64,000 bases of DNA. Source: Neocallimastix lanati (nom. inval.) (taxonomy: Eukaryota > Neocallimastigomycota > Neocallimastigomycetes > Neocallimastigales > Neocallimastigaceae). The stretch is from NCBI GenBank assembly GCA_016946835.1, contig JACVTC010000006.1:357501-421500 (forward strand), in the 5' to 3' direction. The translations under genes and the position numbers were made by a program. Each line of letters starts with the position of its first letter. The stretch's first letter is position 1. A model generated the notes under the pieces. It worked only from the letters and a program-made list of their open reading frames with translations. It ran no database searches and had not been told where the DNA came from. Shown one piece after another: positions 10,733 to 24,260 of the stretch.

Positions 10733-12973
10733 TTTTTTTTCAATTGATAACAATAATTTAAAATTAATATACAAATATAAATAAATTAAGATATTATAAT
10801 AAAAAATATATATATATATATACAATATATATAAATTTTTTTCTATTTTTTTATTTATTTATAAATTTTTAATATACAACTAATTTTCAACCAGTGAAAA
10901 AAGAACTATAAATTATGATAAAAAATTTATATGTATTATAATTATTAAAAAAATACAATTAAAAATTTGTAGTTTTGAAAATAGTAAAGAAAATGTACTT
11001 CTTTTTATATTCAATTTTTATTTTATTAATTTTTATATTTAGTTTTTTGTTTTTTTGTTTTTTTTTTTTTTTTTTGTTTATTCGTTTTGTATTATGATAA
11101 AACGAAAAAAAAGAATATAAACTTTATTAATTAATAAATACAAGCAGTAAAATTAATATCGAATGATACTCTATTTAACATTTATAAGAACAGTCAATAA
11201 ACTTTTTATATTTAATTGTGTTTTTGTTTTAGATAGATTAAAAATATTAATATTATTTCAATTAAATGTCAACCTATTTTAGCGGCCATTTTTTTTAGGT
11301 CTAAATATTCATATTTATTAAAGTTTATGATATTAATTTATTTAATATAAAATTTAATTTATTTATATGAAAATTGAAATTAAGAAACTATAATTAAATT
11401 AAATAAATAAATATTTAAATAATTATTAAATAAATAATTAATTAAAAATAAATAAATAAAAATAATTAAGTAAATAAATTAATATATAAATTAAATTAAA
11501 ATGATATTTAATATATAAATATCAATATATACATATTAACAAATTATTTTGTGTTTTTTTAAATTAATTCTATTTCACATTTTACTATATACTATCTCTA
11601 ATATCAATTTCAAAAAAATTCATTATAATATTTAAAATAATAGTAATTGGGATAAGAATAATTCTATAACAGATGAAATATTTATTAAAATTTATTTATT
11701 TTATTAATTTTTTATGTTATTTATTTATTATGATTTATTGAATATTTTATTTTAAATACTTTTAATTCAACATTCTATTTATATTACTTTTATAGATATT
11801 ATATCAAATTATATTTTTTTTTATTATGTATATATTTTTTTATAATTTTTATTTTAACTTTTATCTTTAATTTTTAATATTTCCTTTATTGTTTTCCTTT
11901 TCCTTTTAATTTTATTTTTATTTTGTTTAATGTTTAATAACATTAAATAAAGTTTTATATAGATTATCTTTTAATTATATTTTATATCATTATTCAATTT
12001 ATAACGGTATAATAAAGTTTCCATTATAGAATATTCATATGTTTCATGTAATAAAAAAAAACAAAATAATAAAATAAAAACAAAATTGAGATTATTAATT
12101 TAAAATATGGATAGCATGAAAATAAAATAAAAAAAAAAAAGTGTGGAGACTTTTTTCTTTTTATTTTATTTTTTTTTTTTTTTTTTTAATGAAATTATTA
12201 ATTTTTTTTTTTTTTTTAAATGTATAAATATGTAAATTAATTTTTTTATCCTTTTTTTTTTTAATAAAAAAAATAAAAAATATGAAATGTGAAATATAAA
12301 GACAACAATTAAAAAAAAAAAAATAATTTCAAGGATTTCTTGGAAACAAATATATACTCTTCTGTGATATTAATTAAAAATTGTTTAATTCTCTCTCTCT
12401 TTTTTTTTTTTTTTTTTTTTTTTTTGGTTGTTGTTTTTATTAACATTATATGAACTTCAATAATTAACAATTTAAACATTAGAAAAAAAAATAGGCATAA
12501 ATTAAAATTAATATAATTAGAAAAAGGAAAAATAAACAATTTATAATTTATAATAATAATAATAATTTTATTATTGTAATTAATGATATTTTTAATTTCT
12601 TCTTTATTAAAAAATAAAATGTATTACTTTTATATGTATATGTTTATATTGGTTAAAAAGTAGTAAATCATTTCATTTATATATAGTAATTACCAATAAT
12701 AATAAATAAATAATAAATAATAAATAATAATAAATAAATAAATAAATAACCAGAAATTTAATTGATACAAATAAAATTAAAAAATTTAAATATATAAGGA
12801 AAAAAAAATATAAAACATGAAATGGACATGGGTGATTTTAAATAAATCTGACAATTTATTATTATTGTAGACAAAATTACTAAAAAAGGAAATTTTAATT
12901 TTTAATATAAAAACTATTCAATATGATACAATTTAAAAAAAAAAAAAAAAGTTGAATTAAATATTAAAATATA
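10733..12973. other. Intergenic region upstream of the xylanase gene
   Basis: AT-rich, with TA runs near 10805-10830, poly(T) at about 11058-11075, 12170-12187 and 12401-12425, and TAAATAAA repeats at 11400-11470. The xylanase promoter should lie in the first few hundred bases. I could not pick out a convincing regulatory motif from the background. No further gene recognised; the short ORF at 12309-12539 is Phe/Lys low-complexity. Confidence 0.45.
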
Positions 12974-13228
<255 letters not shown>

Positions 13229-15240
13229 TAAAATTACGAATAAACATAAAAATTTTTAATTTTCTTTCTACCGATAATTGGTTATAATTTAAAAGTGGTA
13301 GTTATTGATAAATCAAATAAGATAAAAGTAGAATACAAATATTTTATATCATTTATTACCTTTCATTTATTTTTTTTTTCTACCTTTTAAAAAGGTAGAT
13401 AAAATAAATTAAAATGACATCCCTTTTCTCTTTTCTCTCTCTATCTTTATTATCTTTAATATCTTTAATTAGTAATAAATTAATATATATTATATATTAT
13501 TTATAACATGAAATAATATTATTTAAAGTTGTTTTATTTATGTTTCTGTTTTATGGTTAAAAATTAAATTCTAATAAAATATCTGTTACATTTTAATTTG
13601 TTGGAATTAGAGACTTTTTTTTTTGGGATAAATGAGTACAATATTTAATAAGAAAAAAATTTAATTAAATATATATTAAAAAAATTTAATAAAAAATATG
13701 TCTTATGTCTATTACTTTTTTAATTATTATACTTTATATAATTTTATATTTATATATATAAATTTATTTTTTATATATAATTTTATATTTATATATATAT
13801 TTATATTTATATATAATTTTATATATAATTTTATATTTTCATATCTTTTATAAAAGTATATTTATAATTATTTGGATTTTTATATCTTTTATATATATTT
13901 AAATATATTTATATATTAACATATTTAAACAACAATATTTTTTATATTTATTTTTAAATTTATATATTTATATTTAATATATATTATTATTTTATTTCAT
14001 AACATGTTAAAACTTTTAATAAATGAATTTAATTTTTAATAAATGAATTTTTAATTTTCTATAAATTAAAATGAAAATTGAAAAAAAAAAAAAAAAAATA
14101 AAATAATCATTATAAAACACTGTGGGTATTTTATAATAAACAAAAAAAAAAAAAAAAAAAAAAAAAAGAGTTTATTTATTTTATATTTTATAATGGACAG
14201 TTAATATATATGTGATTAATTTAAAAAATATTATGAGACAATAATTGACTTTAGTTTATCTTATTTTAATGTATTTTTTTTTTTTTTTTTTTTTTTTATT
14301 TTTAAATATATCTTTGTTTATATCAATATTATTATTCTTTTTTTTATTCTTTATAGTTTTCATAACATTATGATCCATTACTTTTATATATATATATTAA
14401 ATTGTTATTAGTTCATTAAATATTTTCAAAGAAGCTATATTTCAATTTATAAAACTAATATAACTTATATAATTCAAATTAAAACTTAAAATCATTAATA
14501 ATAATTTAAGAAATTTTAGTAGTAGTAGTAGTAGTAGTAATAGTACAGCATTTATTTTATTTTTTTTTTTTTTTTATTAATTATTGTCCTAATTATTATT
14601 TCATTATTTTAATTTATAACATTATTTTTATCTTTAAACACAATTTTATAATATTTCTTCTTATTAATTATCATATAAAGTTTCAAATAACATTTGGTTT
14701 GAAATGTTTCATAATAAATTTTATACCACAAAACTAAACAGAATTTTTTAGATTAACACAATTTATATAATTTTTATAATGATTAAACTTTTTTTTTTCT
14801 TTCTTTTTTCTTCTTTTTTATCTTTTAAAATAAAAAAAGAAAGTAAAAATAAAACATGACTAACCATTTAAATATAAAGAACCATCTTTATATAAATAAA
14901 GATATAGATATTGATTATTTTATTTTATTAGTTTTAAATAAAAATTATATATATATATATATATATGATATAACTTATTAATATTTTATATTTTCTCATT
15001 TTATTACAAAAAACAATATAAATAAATAAACTATTTTATGTTTACAATAATATAGAATAAAAAAAATAATAATAATAACTTTAAATAAAATATTAATTAT
15101 AATAATAACTACTAAAAATAAAATTACTATTCCATACTTTATTAATTTTTAATAATAAAAATAAAGATATTTAGTACTTATATAAATATATTTATATTTT
15201 ATTTTGAATAATTAATTTTTTTTCATAGCCGCTATTATTG
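13229..15240. other. AT-rich intergenic desert
   Basis: Poly(A/T) tracts (14079-14097, 14142-14167, 14274-14297), TATATTTATA runs at 13740-13820, an (AGT)n run at 14518-14538 and TA runs at 14947-14966. No gene or RNA recognised. Confidence 0.5.
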
Positions 15241-15248
15241 GGATCTTT

Positions 15249-15474
<226 letters not shown>

Positions 15475-15599
15475 ATTTATTTACTAATTACATTTTTATT
15501 TTATTAATAAAATATATATATATAATAAAAAAATATTATTTGGCCAAATTGAGCATAATAATTTTTTAAACAGAAAATATGAAATAAAAATTAATATTC

Positions 15600-16741
15600 A
15601 AAATAAAGTAAATTATGGTCTTCTCCTACAGAGGTACTGGATCGGCTAGCCTGCTTTACTGTATTTTCAGCGTTGGCACTCCTGATTAGTTTGCTCCTTT
15701 ACCGTCGGACTGGCAATCCTTATTGAATACTAACCCTTGGTATAATTTCTGTAAAGAGAGCTGCAGATCTTGTTGGAACACCTAACACAATGTCATCCTG
15801 CAAAGCGACCTCCATAACAGCAACGTTTATCACAAATAGAGATTCCAAATTTATCACATTTATTAGAAATGACATTAATAATCAAGTTAAATAAAATTGG
15901 TGAGAGGGGACAACCTTGACAAACACCTTTCTTAGCACTAAATGATTCCGATAATTGTCTATCAACCCTTACACAAGCCTTAGAATATAAGTATAAGTTT
16001 TCAATAAAATTATAGCACTTTCCTCTAATACCTAAGTGATGAATTTTCATTAATACATTATATATGGAAAGAGAGTCATACACTTTTTTTAAGGTTCAAA
16101 AAAAAGCATGGTAAGTATCCTTATTGTCAAATTTCCGTCTCTGATATATAATTCTTAATGTATTTTAAAGACTTATACATTCTTCTCGGTTACGAAATCT
16201 ATATTGTTTAGGTCATATAAATCCTTTATCAATTGTATATTTAGAGATTCTGTTAGCTATGATTTTTGTTATAATTTTTAACCCACTATTGATAAGAGAG
16301 ATGCTAAGATAGTTATTACAACCTAATGTATCGCCCTTTTCACGAAAAGAAAATATTAATGCGTTATTCCATGATTTTGAGAAATCACCATTCCAAATAC
16401 GATAGATTAAGATATTTAAAGCCAGATGAAATATTATAATTATTTTTACTTTATTCTTCTAAATCATCTTTACCAAGGAATCAAAGCTTTGAAGAATTCC
16501 ATTGTAATCTCATCAGGACCACAAGCTTTAAAGTTAGGAGTGGATGAGATTGCCTCGCTAATTTCTTCATCACTAATATCTTGGTTAATTTCCTATTCTT
16601 GTTGTTTTGGATTTTCCCTAATTCCTAAGTGCATCAGAATCTTTCCAGAAATCTTTAGAAAGACTATGAACTGAAGAATCCGGTACAAGTATTTCTGGAA
16701 AGTCAGATATTAAGATTTCACACCGAGATGATAATACATTT

Positions 16742-16788
<47 letters not shown>

Positions 16789-18790
16789 ATTAAATTTCCC
16801 TGTTGTAGAGATTTATTATTAAAATGTCAAACTTTTAATTTTTCATCTCTTGAAGATACTAATTCATTGCTATTATTTTTAATTGGATAAGAGACCGTGA
16901 AAGATTGATTCGATGATGATTTATTACTAATTTTTTCATTCTTTTTTACCTATTTCCATGCTTTCCTACTTTCATTTTTAAAAGCTAACGAACATCTAAT
17001 TTTTATCCTTTATAATATATTCTTTTTTTTTTTTTTTTAATTCATTACATTTTTTATGAATTGATTCACATAGTCTGTTATACGAGTCAAAAATATTTAA
17101 CAAATTCATTGGAATCACTTGCAGATTTATAACCCTTGATTTATTTATATTTTATATATTTTACCTTTTTAAGAATAATAAATTTTGCGGGATATTTTAA
17201 TCATTGCTTTTCCTGATTTTTGTTGATGGATGTAATTAATAGATCTTTAGCAATGAAATTAGTAGTATTGATGAACTTTTCGATTATACAATCTACTGAA
17301 AGTTCTTCATTTCCTAGTTCCTCACGTAGAACTTCAAATTTATTGTGATGACAAATTTCATTCTTAAGTTTAAGATATATATACCTATCCCACCTAACAA
17401 ATTTTTTTTGGTAACAAAAATGATTCATCTGTGATAGTTTTCTTACAATAAACTACGAAAGGATTATGATCAGATACAGAAGGATAATCAACAAAATAAG
17501 CACTCGATATTTTATCCAGCATACTTGAATTGACTAATGCATGATCAATATCTGATGAATATCAGCCTCTAGTCCATGAAATAGGTGAACCATTAATTGG
17601 AAAAAATAAACCAGTTACTAAAATTACTGTCAGTTAATTTATGTTGTAAATCAAAGGTGCTCATGTTAAAGTCTCCAAGAAGAATAGATGGATGATTAAT
17701 GTGACTCTGAAGTCATGTGAAAACTTCAGATAAAGCATATCGGACTTGTAAAAAAGTGTTTCTTTGTGGGAATATAGACATTACCTACCTACAAAACACT
17801 TAGAATGATGCCATAGACTATATGTTGTTAAAGAAACAAGATGAGTATAGGAATTATCTTCAAGTACTGCTTGACAAGAGACATGGTATCCATGATATAA
17901 ACCTCTGTAATCTGGCGTATTTGGACCTATTCTTTTCCGGAAATACTTATAGTTGTGAAGTGTTACTTTACATTGATTTCTAGCATCATTGGTGTCATTA
18001 CCTGTTTCCTGAAAACATAGGAATAATGATTTAAAAAATGGTGTTGAAGTACTCAATATGATCTTTTTTCACAAAATTTTCTGTTGAATAAAAATATATT
18101 AGCTAAAATGAATAGGTAAATAAAATGTTAGTAGTGAAAGACTATAAAAAGATTCCAATCCGTTAAATAAAGTCTTAAATACAAGTTTTGGAGTGAATCA
18201 AAATCCTACATTTCCATTTTACAATAGCTACATGAGAGTTCAAATAAACCTATAGAAAAATCCTAAAAATTTTCTATTGAATAAAAATATATTAGCTAAA
18301 ATGTATAGGTAAATAAAATGTTAGTAGTGAAAAACTATAAAAAGATTCCAATCCGTAAAATAAAAACTTAAACACATTTTGGAGTGAATCAATCTCCTAC
18401 ATTTCCATTTTACAATAGCTACATGAGAGTTCAAATAAACCTATAGAAAAATACATATACAAAGTAATGCTAAAGTAAAAAAATACAATAGATTCATTAC
18501 AATTATAATATATGTAGAAATTACATGATATTGATATTATTAATTATACAACTCCAATGTTACTACATATCCAGTTTAAAATAATAATAAAACATCAGGT
18601 TCACTTTCCACAGTCTTCCAGTATTCCAAATTTTTCTCTCTTCGTACTAGAAGCCATTTAGGAAGGGATAACCATCAATTATCATCAAAATCACAGAAAA
18701 CTGTTAATTACTACGCCTGAAATAGGTTATTGCCTTTCCATCCACCCTTCATGGACCTGGAAAAAACAGTTCTTGTCATTGAGGACCATA
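15600..18790 (-). mobile_element. Decayed non-LTR retrotransposon (LINE) with APE endonuclease and reverse transcriptase
   Basis: Reads right to left. 18700-18590 holds a coding remnant with LPKWLLVRREKNLEYWKTV. 18056-17781 holds endonuclease text with FLCFQETGNDTNDA. 17560-17430 carries the endonuclease end: IDHALV followed by SVSDHNPFVVY, the SDH motif of APE-type endonucleases. 17428-17201 continues open. The RT lies at 16100-15780, with KKGVCQGCPLSPILFNLIIN and the active-site box FADD. A one-base insertion at 15797/15798 breaks that box. Poly(A) of 42 bases (16746-16787) interrupts the body. The RT is cut off shortly after the active site, so the 3' end and tail are missing. Many stops: dead copy. 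Base composition is visibly less AT-rich than its surroundings. Confidence 0.88.
18077..18456. repeat. Tandem duplication of about 193 bp inside the LINE 5' part
   Basis: Copy 1 (18077-18269) and copy 2 (18270-18456) share nearly all positions, including AGATTCCAATCCGT and CATGAGAGTTCAAATAAACC. The second copy has small deletions. It lies between the upstream coding remnant and the endonuclease, so it may be a repeated 5' regulatory unit of the element or a later duplication. Confidence 0.9.
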
Positions 18791-19601
18791 ACAGCGAGAA
18801 CCTCGGTAAATTTTTTTTTTTCCATAATGAACAGAAAATTAACAAATTGATAAAAATGAAAGTAATATAAATTAAAATAATAATAACTGTATCTGTATAC
18901 TATTAAATATTAAATATTTAAATATATAACATATACTAATAATAATAATTTAAATAAATATTAAAAAAAAAAAATTTTTTTTTCAATTCTAATTCTAATT
19001 CAAACACCACAAATATTTATTATTTATTTTAAAATTAATAGATATGACACATTTGAAATTTATATATATTATAAAACACCCATAAGAAAAGAAAAAGAAT
19101 AGAAATACAATTTAATTATATTTTGTTTTTATATATATATATATATATATATTTATTGGTATTTTATTGGTATTTATTTATTTTTTATTTATTTATTTAT
19201 ATTTTTTTTTTTATTCTTTTATTATATTATTGTTCATATTTTTAATTTTTTTATTTATTTATTCATTCTTTAATTATTATTTATTTATAAGATAATAATG
19301 ATAATAGATAAAATTAAATAATTTATAAATATTTTTTGTTTTTTTGTTTTTTTGTTTTTTATATATATATAATATTTGTATATTTACAATTTAATATTTT
19401 GGGTTTTTTAATTATAGATAGATCAATTTCTCTATTTCAATTTCTCTATTTTAATTTCTTTATTTTAATTTCTTTATTTTATACATTTTTGTTTTTTATT
19501 ATTTATATTTGGTGCCTATTTCTTTGTTTTATTTTATTTGTTTTTATTTAAATAAAACAAATAAGCCTAATTAAATTTCAAATTTAGTTGATCTAATAAG
19601 C
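18791..19601. other. Intergenic, 3' side of the HSP70 gene
   Basis: T-rich and TTTA/TTTTG low-complexity sequence. The ORF at 19336-19551 is poly-Phe/Ile/Leu and not credible. The HSP70 3' UTR and poly(A) site should lie just left of 19602. Confidence 0.45.
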
Positions 19602-21563
19602 TTAATCAACTTCTTCAACAGTTGGACCATTGTTAGAACTACTATTGTTACTAGTTGGACCAGCACCTGGGAAACCTCCTGGGAAACCTCCTGGAGCAGC
19701 TCCTGCAGCACCAGCTCCTCCAGCTTGTTGATACATCTTAGTCATAATTGGATTGGCTACACCTTCTAATTCCTTTCTCTTACTTTCATATTCTTCTTTA
19801 TTGGCTTCTTGGTTATGATCTAACCAATCAATAGTTTCATCGATAGCCTTATTCAATTTTTCCTTATCAGCAGCATCAATATGAGAAGCAATCTTTTCAT
19901 CTTGAATAGTATTACGAAGTTGATAGGCATAGGATTCAAGACCATTCTTAGCAGCTACTCTTTCAGCTACCTTAGCATCTTCTTCCTTATACTTTTCAGC
20001 ATCATTTACCATACGTTCAATTTCTTCCTTTGATAATCTACCCTTATCATTAGTAATGGTAATCTTATTAGATTTACCTGTAGTCTTATCAAGAGCAGAA
20101 ACATTTAAGATACCGTTGGCATCAATATCGAAAGTAACTTCAATTTGTGGAACACCACGTGGAGCTGGTGGAATACCATTCAAATCAAATCTACCTAATA
20201 AGTTATTATCCTTCGTAAGAGAACGTTCACCTTCATAAATTTGAATGGAAACACTGGTTTGGTTATCAGCATAGGTAGAGAAGATATCTGATTTCTTTGT
20301 TGGAATAGTAGTATTACGCTTAATTAAAGTGGTCATGACACCACCAGCAGTTTCAATACCTAATGAAAGTGGAGAAACATCTAATAAAAGTAAATCTTGA
20401 GTCTTTTCAGAAGTTTCACCGGAAAGAATAGCAGCTTGAACAGCAGCACCATAGGCAACAGCTTCATCTGGATTAATAGACTTGGATGGTTCCTTTCCGT
20501 TGAAGAATTGAGAAACTAAACTTTGAATCTTTGGAATACGAGTGGAACCTCCGACTAAAACAATTTCATGAATACTAGACTTATCTAATTTAGCATCATT
20601 AAGAACTTTTTCGACTGGTTCAATAACATTTCTGAATAAATCACTGTTAAGTTCTTCGAAACGAGCACGAGTAATAGAAGTGTAGAAATCAATACCTTCA
20701 TATAAGGAATCAATTTCAATGGAAGTTTGAGTAGAAGAAGAAAGAGTACGCTTGGCACGTTCACAAGCTGTTCTAAGACGACGTAAAGATCTTGGATTAG
20801 TAGAAATATCCTTCTTATACTTTCTCTTAAATTCTTGAGCAAAGTGACTAACTAATCTATTATCGAAATCTTCACCACCTAAGTGAGTATCACCAGCAGT
20901 AGCCTTAACTTCAAAAATACCATCTTCAATGGTTAAAAGAGAAACATCAAATGTACCACCACCAAGATCGAAAATTAAAACATTCTTTTCTCCTTCACTC
21001 TTCTTATCAAGACCATAGGCAATAGCAGCAGCTGTTGGTTCATTAATGATACGAAGAACATTAAGACCAGCAATGAGACCAGCATCCTTGGTAGCTTGAC
21101 GTTGTGAATCATTGAAATAAGCTGGAACAGTAATTACAGCATTTTTAACCTTTTCACCTAAATAAGCTTCAGCAGTATCCTTCATCTTAGTAAGAACCAT
21201 ACTTGAAATTTCTTCAGCAGTGAAATCTTTAGTTTCACCCTTGAATTCTACTTGAATGTATGGTTTACCAGACTTTTCAATAACCTTAAATGGCCAATGT
21301 TTCATATCAGATTGAACTTCATTATCGTTGAAACGACGACCAATAAGACGTTTAGCATCAAAAACAGTATTTGTTGGATTCATAGCAGCTTGATTCTTGG
21401 CAGCATCACCAATTAAACGTTCAGAATCAGTGAAAGCAACAAAAGATGGAGTAGTACGATTACCTTGATCATTTGGAATAATTTCAACACGATCATTTTG
21501 CCATACACCTACACAAGAATAGGTAGTACCTAAATCAATACCCACAGATGAGACCTTAGACAT
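19602..21563 (-). CDS. Cytosolic heat shock protein 70
   Basis: Uninterrupted 653-aa HSP70, full length. It starts [19 protein letters not shown], with the first ATP phosphate loop at residues 8-19. [14 protein letters not shown] and [14 protein letters not shown] are the other nucleotide-binding signatures. [12 protein letters not shown] and the interdomain segment [15 protein letters not shown] are intact. The tail is Gly/Ala/Pro-rich and ends PTVEEVD; EEVD marks a cytosolic/nuclear HSP70 that binds TPR co-chaperones. No ER or organelle leader is present. Role: ATP-dependent folding with J-proteins and nucleotide exchange factors. No introns, common for strongly induced heat-shock genes. 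A heat-shock element at 22134-22151 fits heat induction. Codons prefer C- or T-ended forms, suggesting high expression. Confidence 0.97.
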   Translation of the reverse strand: MSKVSSVGIDLGTTYSCVGVWQNDRVEIIPNDQGNRTTPSFVAFTDSERLIGDAAKNQAAMNPTNTVFDAKRLIGRRFNDNEVQSDMKHWPFKVIEKSGKPYIQVEFKGETKDFTAEEISSMVLTKMKDTAEAYLGEKVKNAVITVPAYFNDSQRQATKDAGLIAGLNVLRIINEPTAAAIAYGLDKKSEGEKNVLIFDLGGGTFDVSLLTIEDGIFEVKATAGDTHLGGEDFDNRLVSHFAQEFKRKYKKDISTNPRSLRRLRTACERAKRTLSSSTQTSIEIDSLYEGIDFYTSITRARFEELNSDLFRNVIEPVEKVLNDAKLDKSSIHEIVLVGGSTRIPKIQSLVSQFFNGKEPSKSINPDEAVAYGAAVQAAILSGETSEKTQDLLLLDVSPLSLGIETAGGVMTTLIKRNTTIPTKKSDIFSTYADNQTSVSIQIYEGERSLTKDNNLLGRFDLNGIPPAPRGVPQIEVTFDIDANGILNVSALDKTTGKSNKITITNDKGRLSKEEIERMVNDAEKYKEEDAKVAERVAAKNGLESYAYQLRNTIQDEKIASHIDAADKEKLNKAIDETIDWLDHNQEANKEEYESKRKELEGVANPIMTKMYQQAGGAGAAGAAPGGFPGGFPGAGPTSNNSSSNNGPTVEEVD

Positions 21564-21963
21564 TTTTATTTAATATACTTGTTTTATTTCTATTAATAAA
21601 TAATTTTAATCGCTTTTAATAAATAAATTAATTTGTTTTTTTGTTTGTTTAAATTTGTATTAATAAATTAAATTCACTTCTTGTTTTTTTCTAAAGAAAA
21701 AAAAAATTAAATAATCACTACTATAGTTAATAGTAAAGGTATATTGGTATAATTAAATACTTTTTACAAAAAATAATAAATTAAATATTGTTAATTAAAT
21801 CAATGATGAAAAAAAAAAAAAGTAAAAAACTTTAGTATTTATATAAAAATATTTTTTTCTTATTTTAAATTTAATCAAAAAAAAAAATAAAATAAAGATA
21901 CAGATTTCATTATATTGTAATATATTTGTTCAATTTAATTTACTATATATTATTTTAAAATAT

Positions 21964-21976
21964 TTCTCGATCATTC
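21964..21976. promoter_or_regulatory. Weaker heat-shock element, HSP70 promoter
   Basis: TTCTCGATCATTC gives TTC-nn-GAT-nn-TTC: two perfect units and one with GAT instead of GAA. It lies about 400 bases upstream of the start codon. It could be chance in AT-rich DNA, but it is in the right place and phase. Confidence 0.4.
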
Positions 21977-22133
21977 TCTTATTAAATTTAAAAAATTAAA
22001 AAAAAATTTATTAATTAAAATTGGACCAAAATTAATAAATAAAAAAATAACTTATTAAATAGATAAATATATTATTAGGCAAATAAATGAATAGATAGAT
22101 AGATAAATAAATAAATAAATTTTTTTTTATTAT

Positions 22134-22151
22134 TTCTTGAAATTTCTTGAA
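22134..22151. promoter_or_regulatory. Heat-shock element upstream of HSP70
   Basis: TTCTTGAAATTTCTTGAA contains four exactly phased alternating 5-bp units (TTCnnGAAnnTTCnnGAA), with a fifth off by one base. This is the HSF binding pattern. It lies 571 bases upstream of the HSP70 start codon, with no other gene between. Confidence 0.7.
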
Positions 22152-22672
22152 AATTTCAATATAAAAAAAATAATAAATAATAAATAATATTAAATATTAA
22201 ATAGTAAATAATAAATAATAATATATAATAAATAGTAAATATTAAATAGTAAATAATATATAATATATAATAACTAATTGAATAATAAATAATAAATAAT
22301 AAATAATAATTAAATAAATAATAAATAATAAATAATTGAATAATTAATAATAATTAATAATTAAAAATTAATAATTATATAATAATAAATAATAAATATA
22401 TAATAACTAATTGAATAATAAATAATAAATAATAAATAATAAATAATAAATAATAAATAATAAATAATTGAATAATAAATAATAAATAATAAATAATAAA
22501 TAATAAATAATAAATAATAAATAATAAATAATAAATAATAAATAATAAATAATAAATAATAAATAATAAATAATAAATAATAAATATTAAATATTAAATA
22601 TTAAATATTAAATATTAAATAATAAATAATAAATAATAAATAATAATAAATAATAAATAATAAATTTATTAT
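22152..22672. repeat. AATAAATAAT-type satellite
   Basis: Irregular array of AATAAAT units with ATTAAAT and AGTAAAT variants, becoming regular AATAAAT from about 22405. The same motif appears in reverse complement at 23700-24260 and again in this orientation at 44105-44530. Confidence 0.9.
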
Positions 22673-22719
22673 TAATTATGTAAATTAAATTTTTAAGGTT
22701 AAAAGAAAACTTAAAAAAG

Positions 22720-22822
22720 AAAATTAAACGAAAAGAAAAGAAAAAGAAAAGAAAAGAAAAAGAAAAGAAAAGAAAAGAAAAAAAGAAAAGAAAAGAAAAG
22801 AAAAAAAAAAAAAAAAAAAAAA
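22720..22822. repeat. AAAAG purine microsatellite
   Basis: Array of AAAAG units on the plus strand, ending in poly(A). A purine-only tract of about 100 bases. Confidence 0.85.
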
Positions 22823-23139
22823 CAGAAAAAGAGAAAGAAAAAAATTTTTTTTTTTCTTTTTTAATAATCTTTATTAGTTTTTTGTTTTATGTACCTTTAA
22901 TCAAAAAAAAATAAAAATAAGAAATAAGAAATAAAAATAAGAAATAAGAAATAAAAAAAAGAATATAATCTCTCATTTAAAAATAATGCTATAATTAAAT
23001 ATTGAAATGAAATAAAATTTTGAAATGAAATAAAATATTGAAATAATATTAGAAGTAATGTTGAATAGTTCTTTTATTATTATAAAAAAAATATTTTTAT
23101 TCTAAATTTTCTATAAATGAATTAATATTTTAATTATAA

Positions 23140-23170
<31 letters not shown>

Positions 23171-23699
23171 CTTTTGAAGTATTTCTCTTTTTTTTTTTCA
23201 AAATTAATAATTTTTTAATTTTTTTAAAATGTCCATAATTATATGAATATTTCATATATAAAAAAAATGAATATTATTACTATTCTGTTAAGGGATATAA
23301 TCCTAAGTTTTATTGATTTTATGTAATAAGAATTGACTTTTGATTTTTTTGATTTTCTTGAATTATTTTTTTAAACGAATATATTTAATAGTTACTAAAC
23401 ATAAAAAAACATAAAAAAAGTCATTTTTTATAATTTTATAACTTTATAAATATTTAAGAAAAAAAAAATATTAATTTTAACATAATAACATCAAATATAA
23501 TAAATAATTATCTTGAATAAAAACACTATAAAAAGTACAGTTGTTCAGGTAGAATTATTTTTTTTTTATAAATGTTCAGAATAAAATATTATTGAAAGAT
23601 ATTAATATTAAAGAATTAATTTTGAATTAATTTTTATATAAAAAGTATAGTATTTTAAAATATTATCTGTTATTTATTAATATTATTACTACTAATATC

Positions 23700-24260
23700 A
23701 ATTATTTATTATTCAATTATTCAATTATTTAATATTAAATTATTTAATATTTATTTATTATTTAATATATAATTATTTAATATATAATTATTTATTATTT
23801 ATTATTTATTATTTATTATTCAATTATTTATTATTTATTATTTATTATTTATTATTTATTATTTATTATTTATTATTTATTATTTATTATTTATTATTTA
23901 TTATCTATTATTTATTATTTATTATTTATTATTTATTATTTATTATTTATTATTTATTATTCCATTATTTAATATTTAATATTTATTATTTATTATTCAA
24001 TTATTTATTATTTATTATTTATTATTTATTTATTTATTTATTTATTAATAAATACTCTTTTTATTATTTAATTATTTATTATTTATTATTTATTATTTAT
24101 TATTTATTATTTATTATTTATTATTTATTATTTATTATTTATTATTTATTATTTACTATTTATTATTTACTATTTACTATTTACTATTTATTATTTATTA
24201 TTATTTAATATTCAATTATTTAATTATTCAATTTATTCAATTATTTATTATTTATTATGT
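23700..24260. repeat. TTATTTATTA satellite, inverted relative to 22152-22672
   Basis: Long TATTTAT array, the reverse complement of the array about 1 kb to the left. It is interrupted at 24045-24075 by TAATAAATACTCTTTTTATT, the reverse complement of an interruption also present at about 44108-44135 and 44480-44510. Confidence 0.9.

Noticed and set aside
10733-10825. N-terminal extension of the xylanase frame by 31 residues
   Set aside because: The extension is Tyr/Ile/Leu from TA-rich DNA. The internal Met at 10732 starts a standard signal peptide, so the upstream Met is not the likely start.
12309-12539. 76-residue minus-strand ORF with a Lys run
   Set aside because: Phe/Ile/Lys low complexity around homopolymers, no signature, no splice context.
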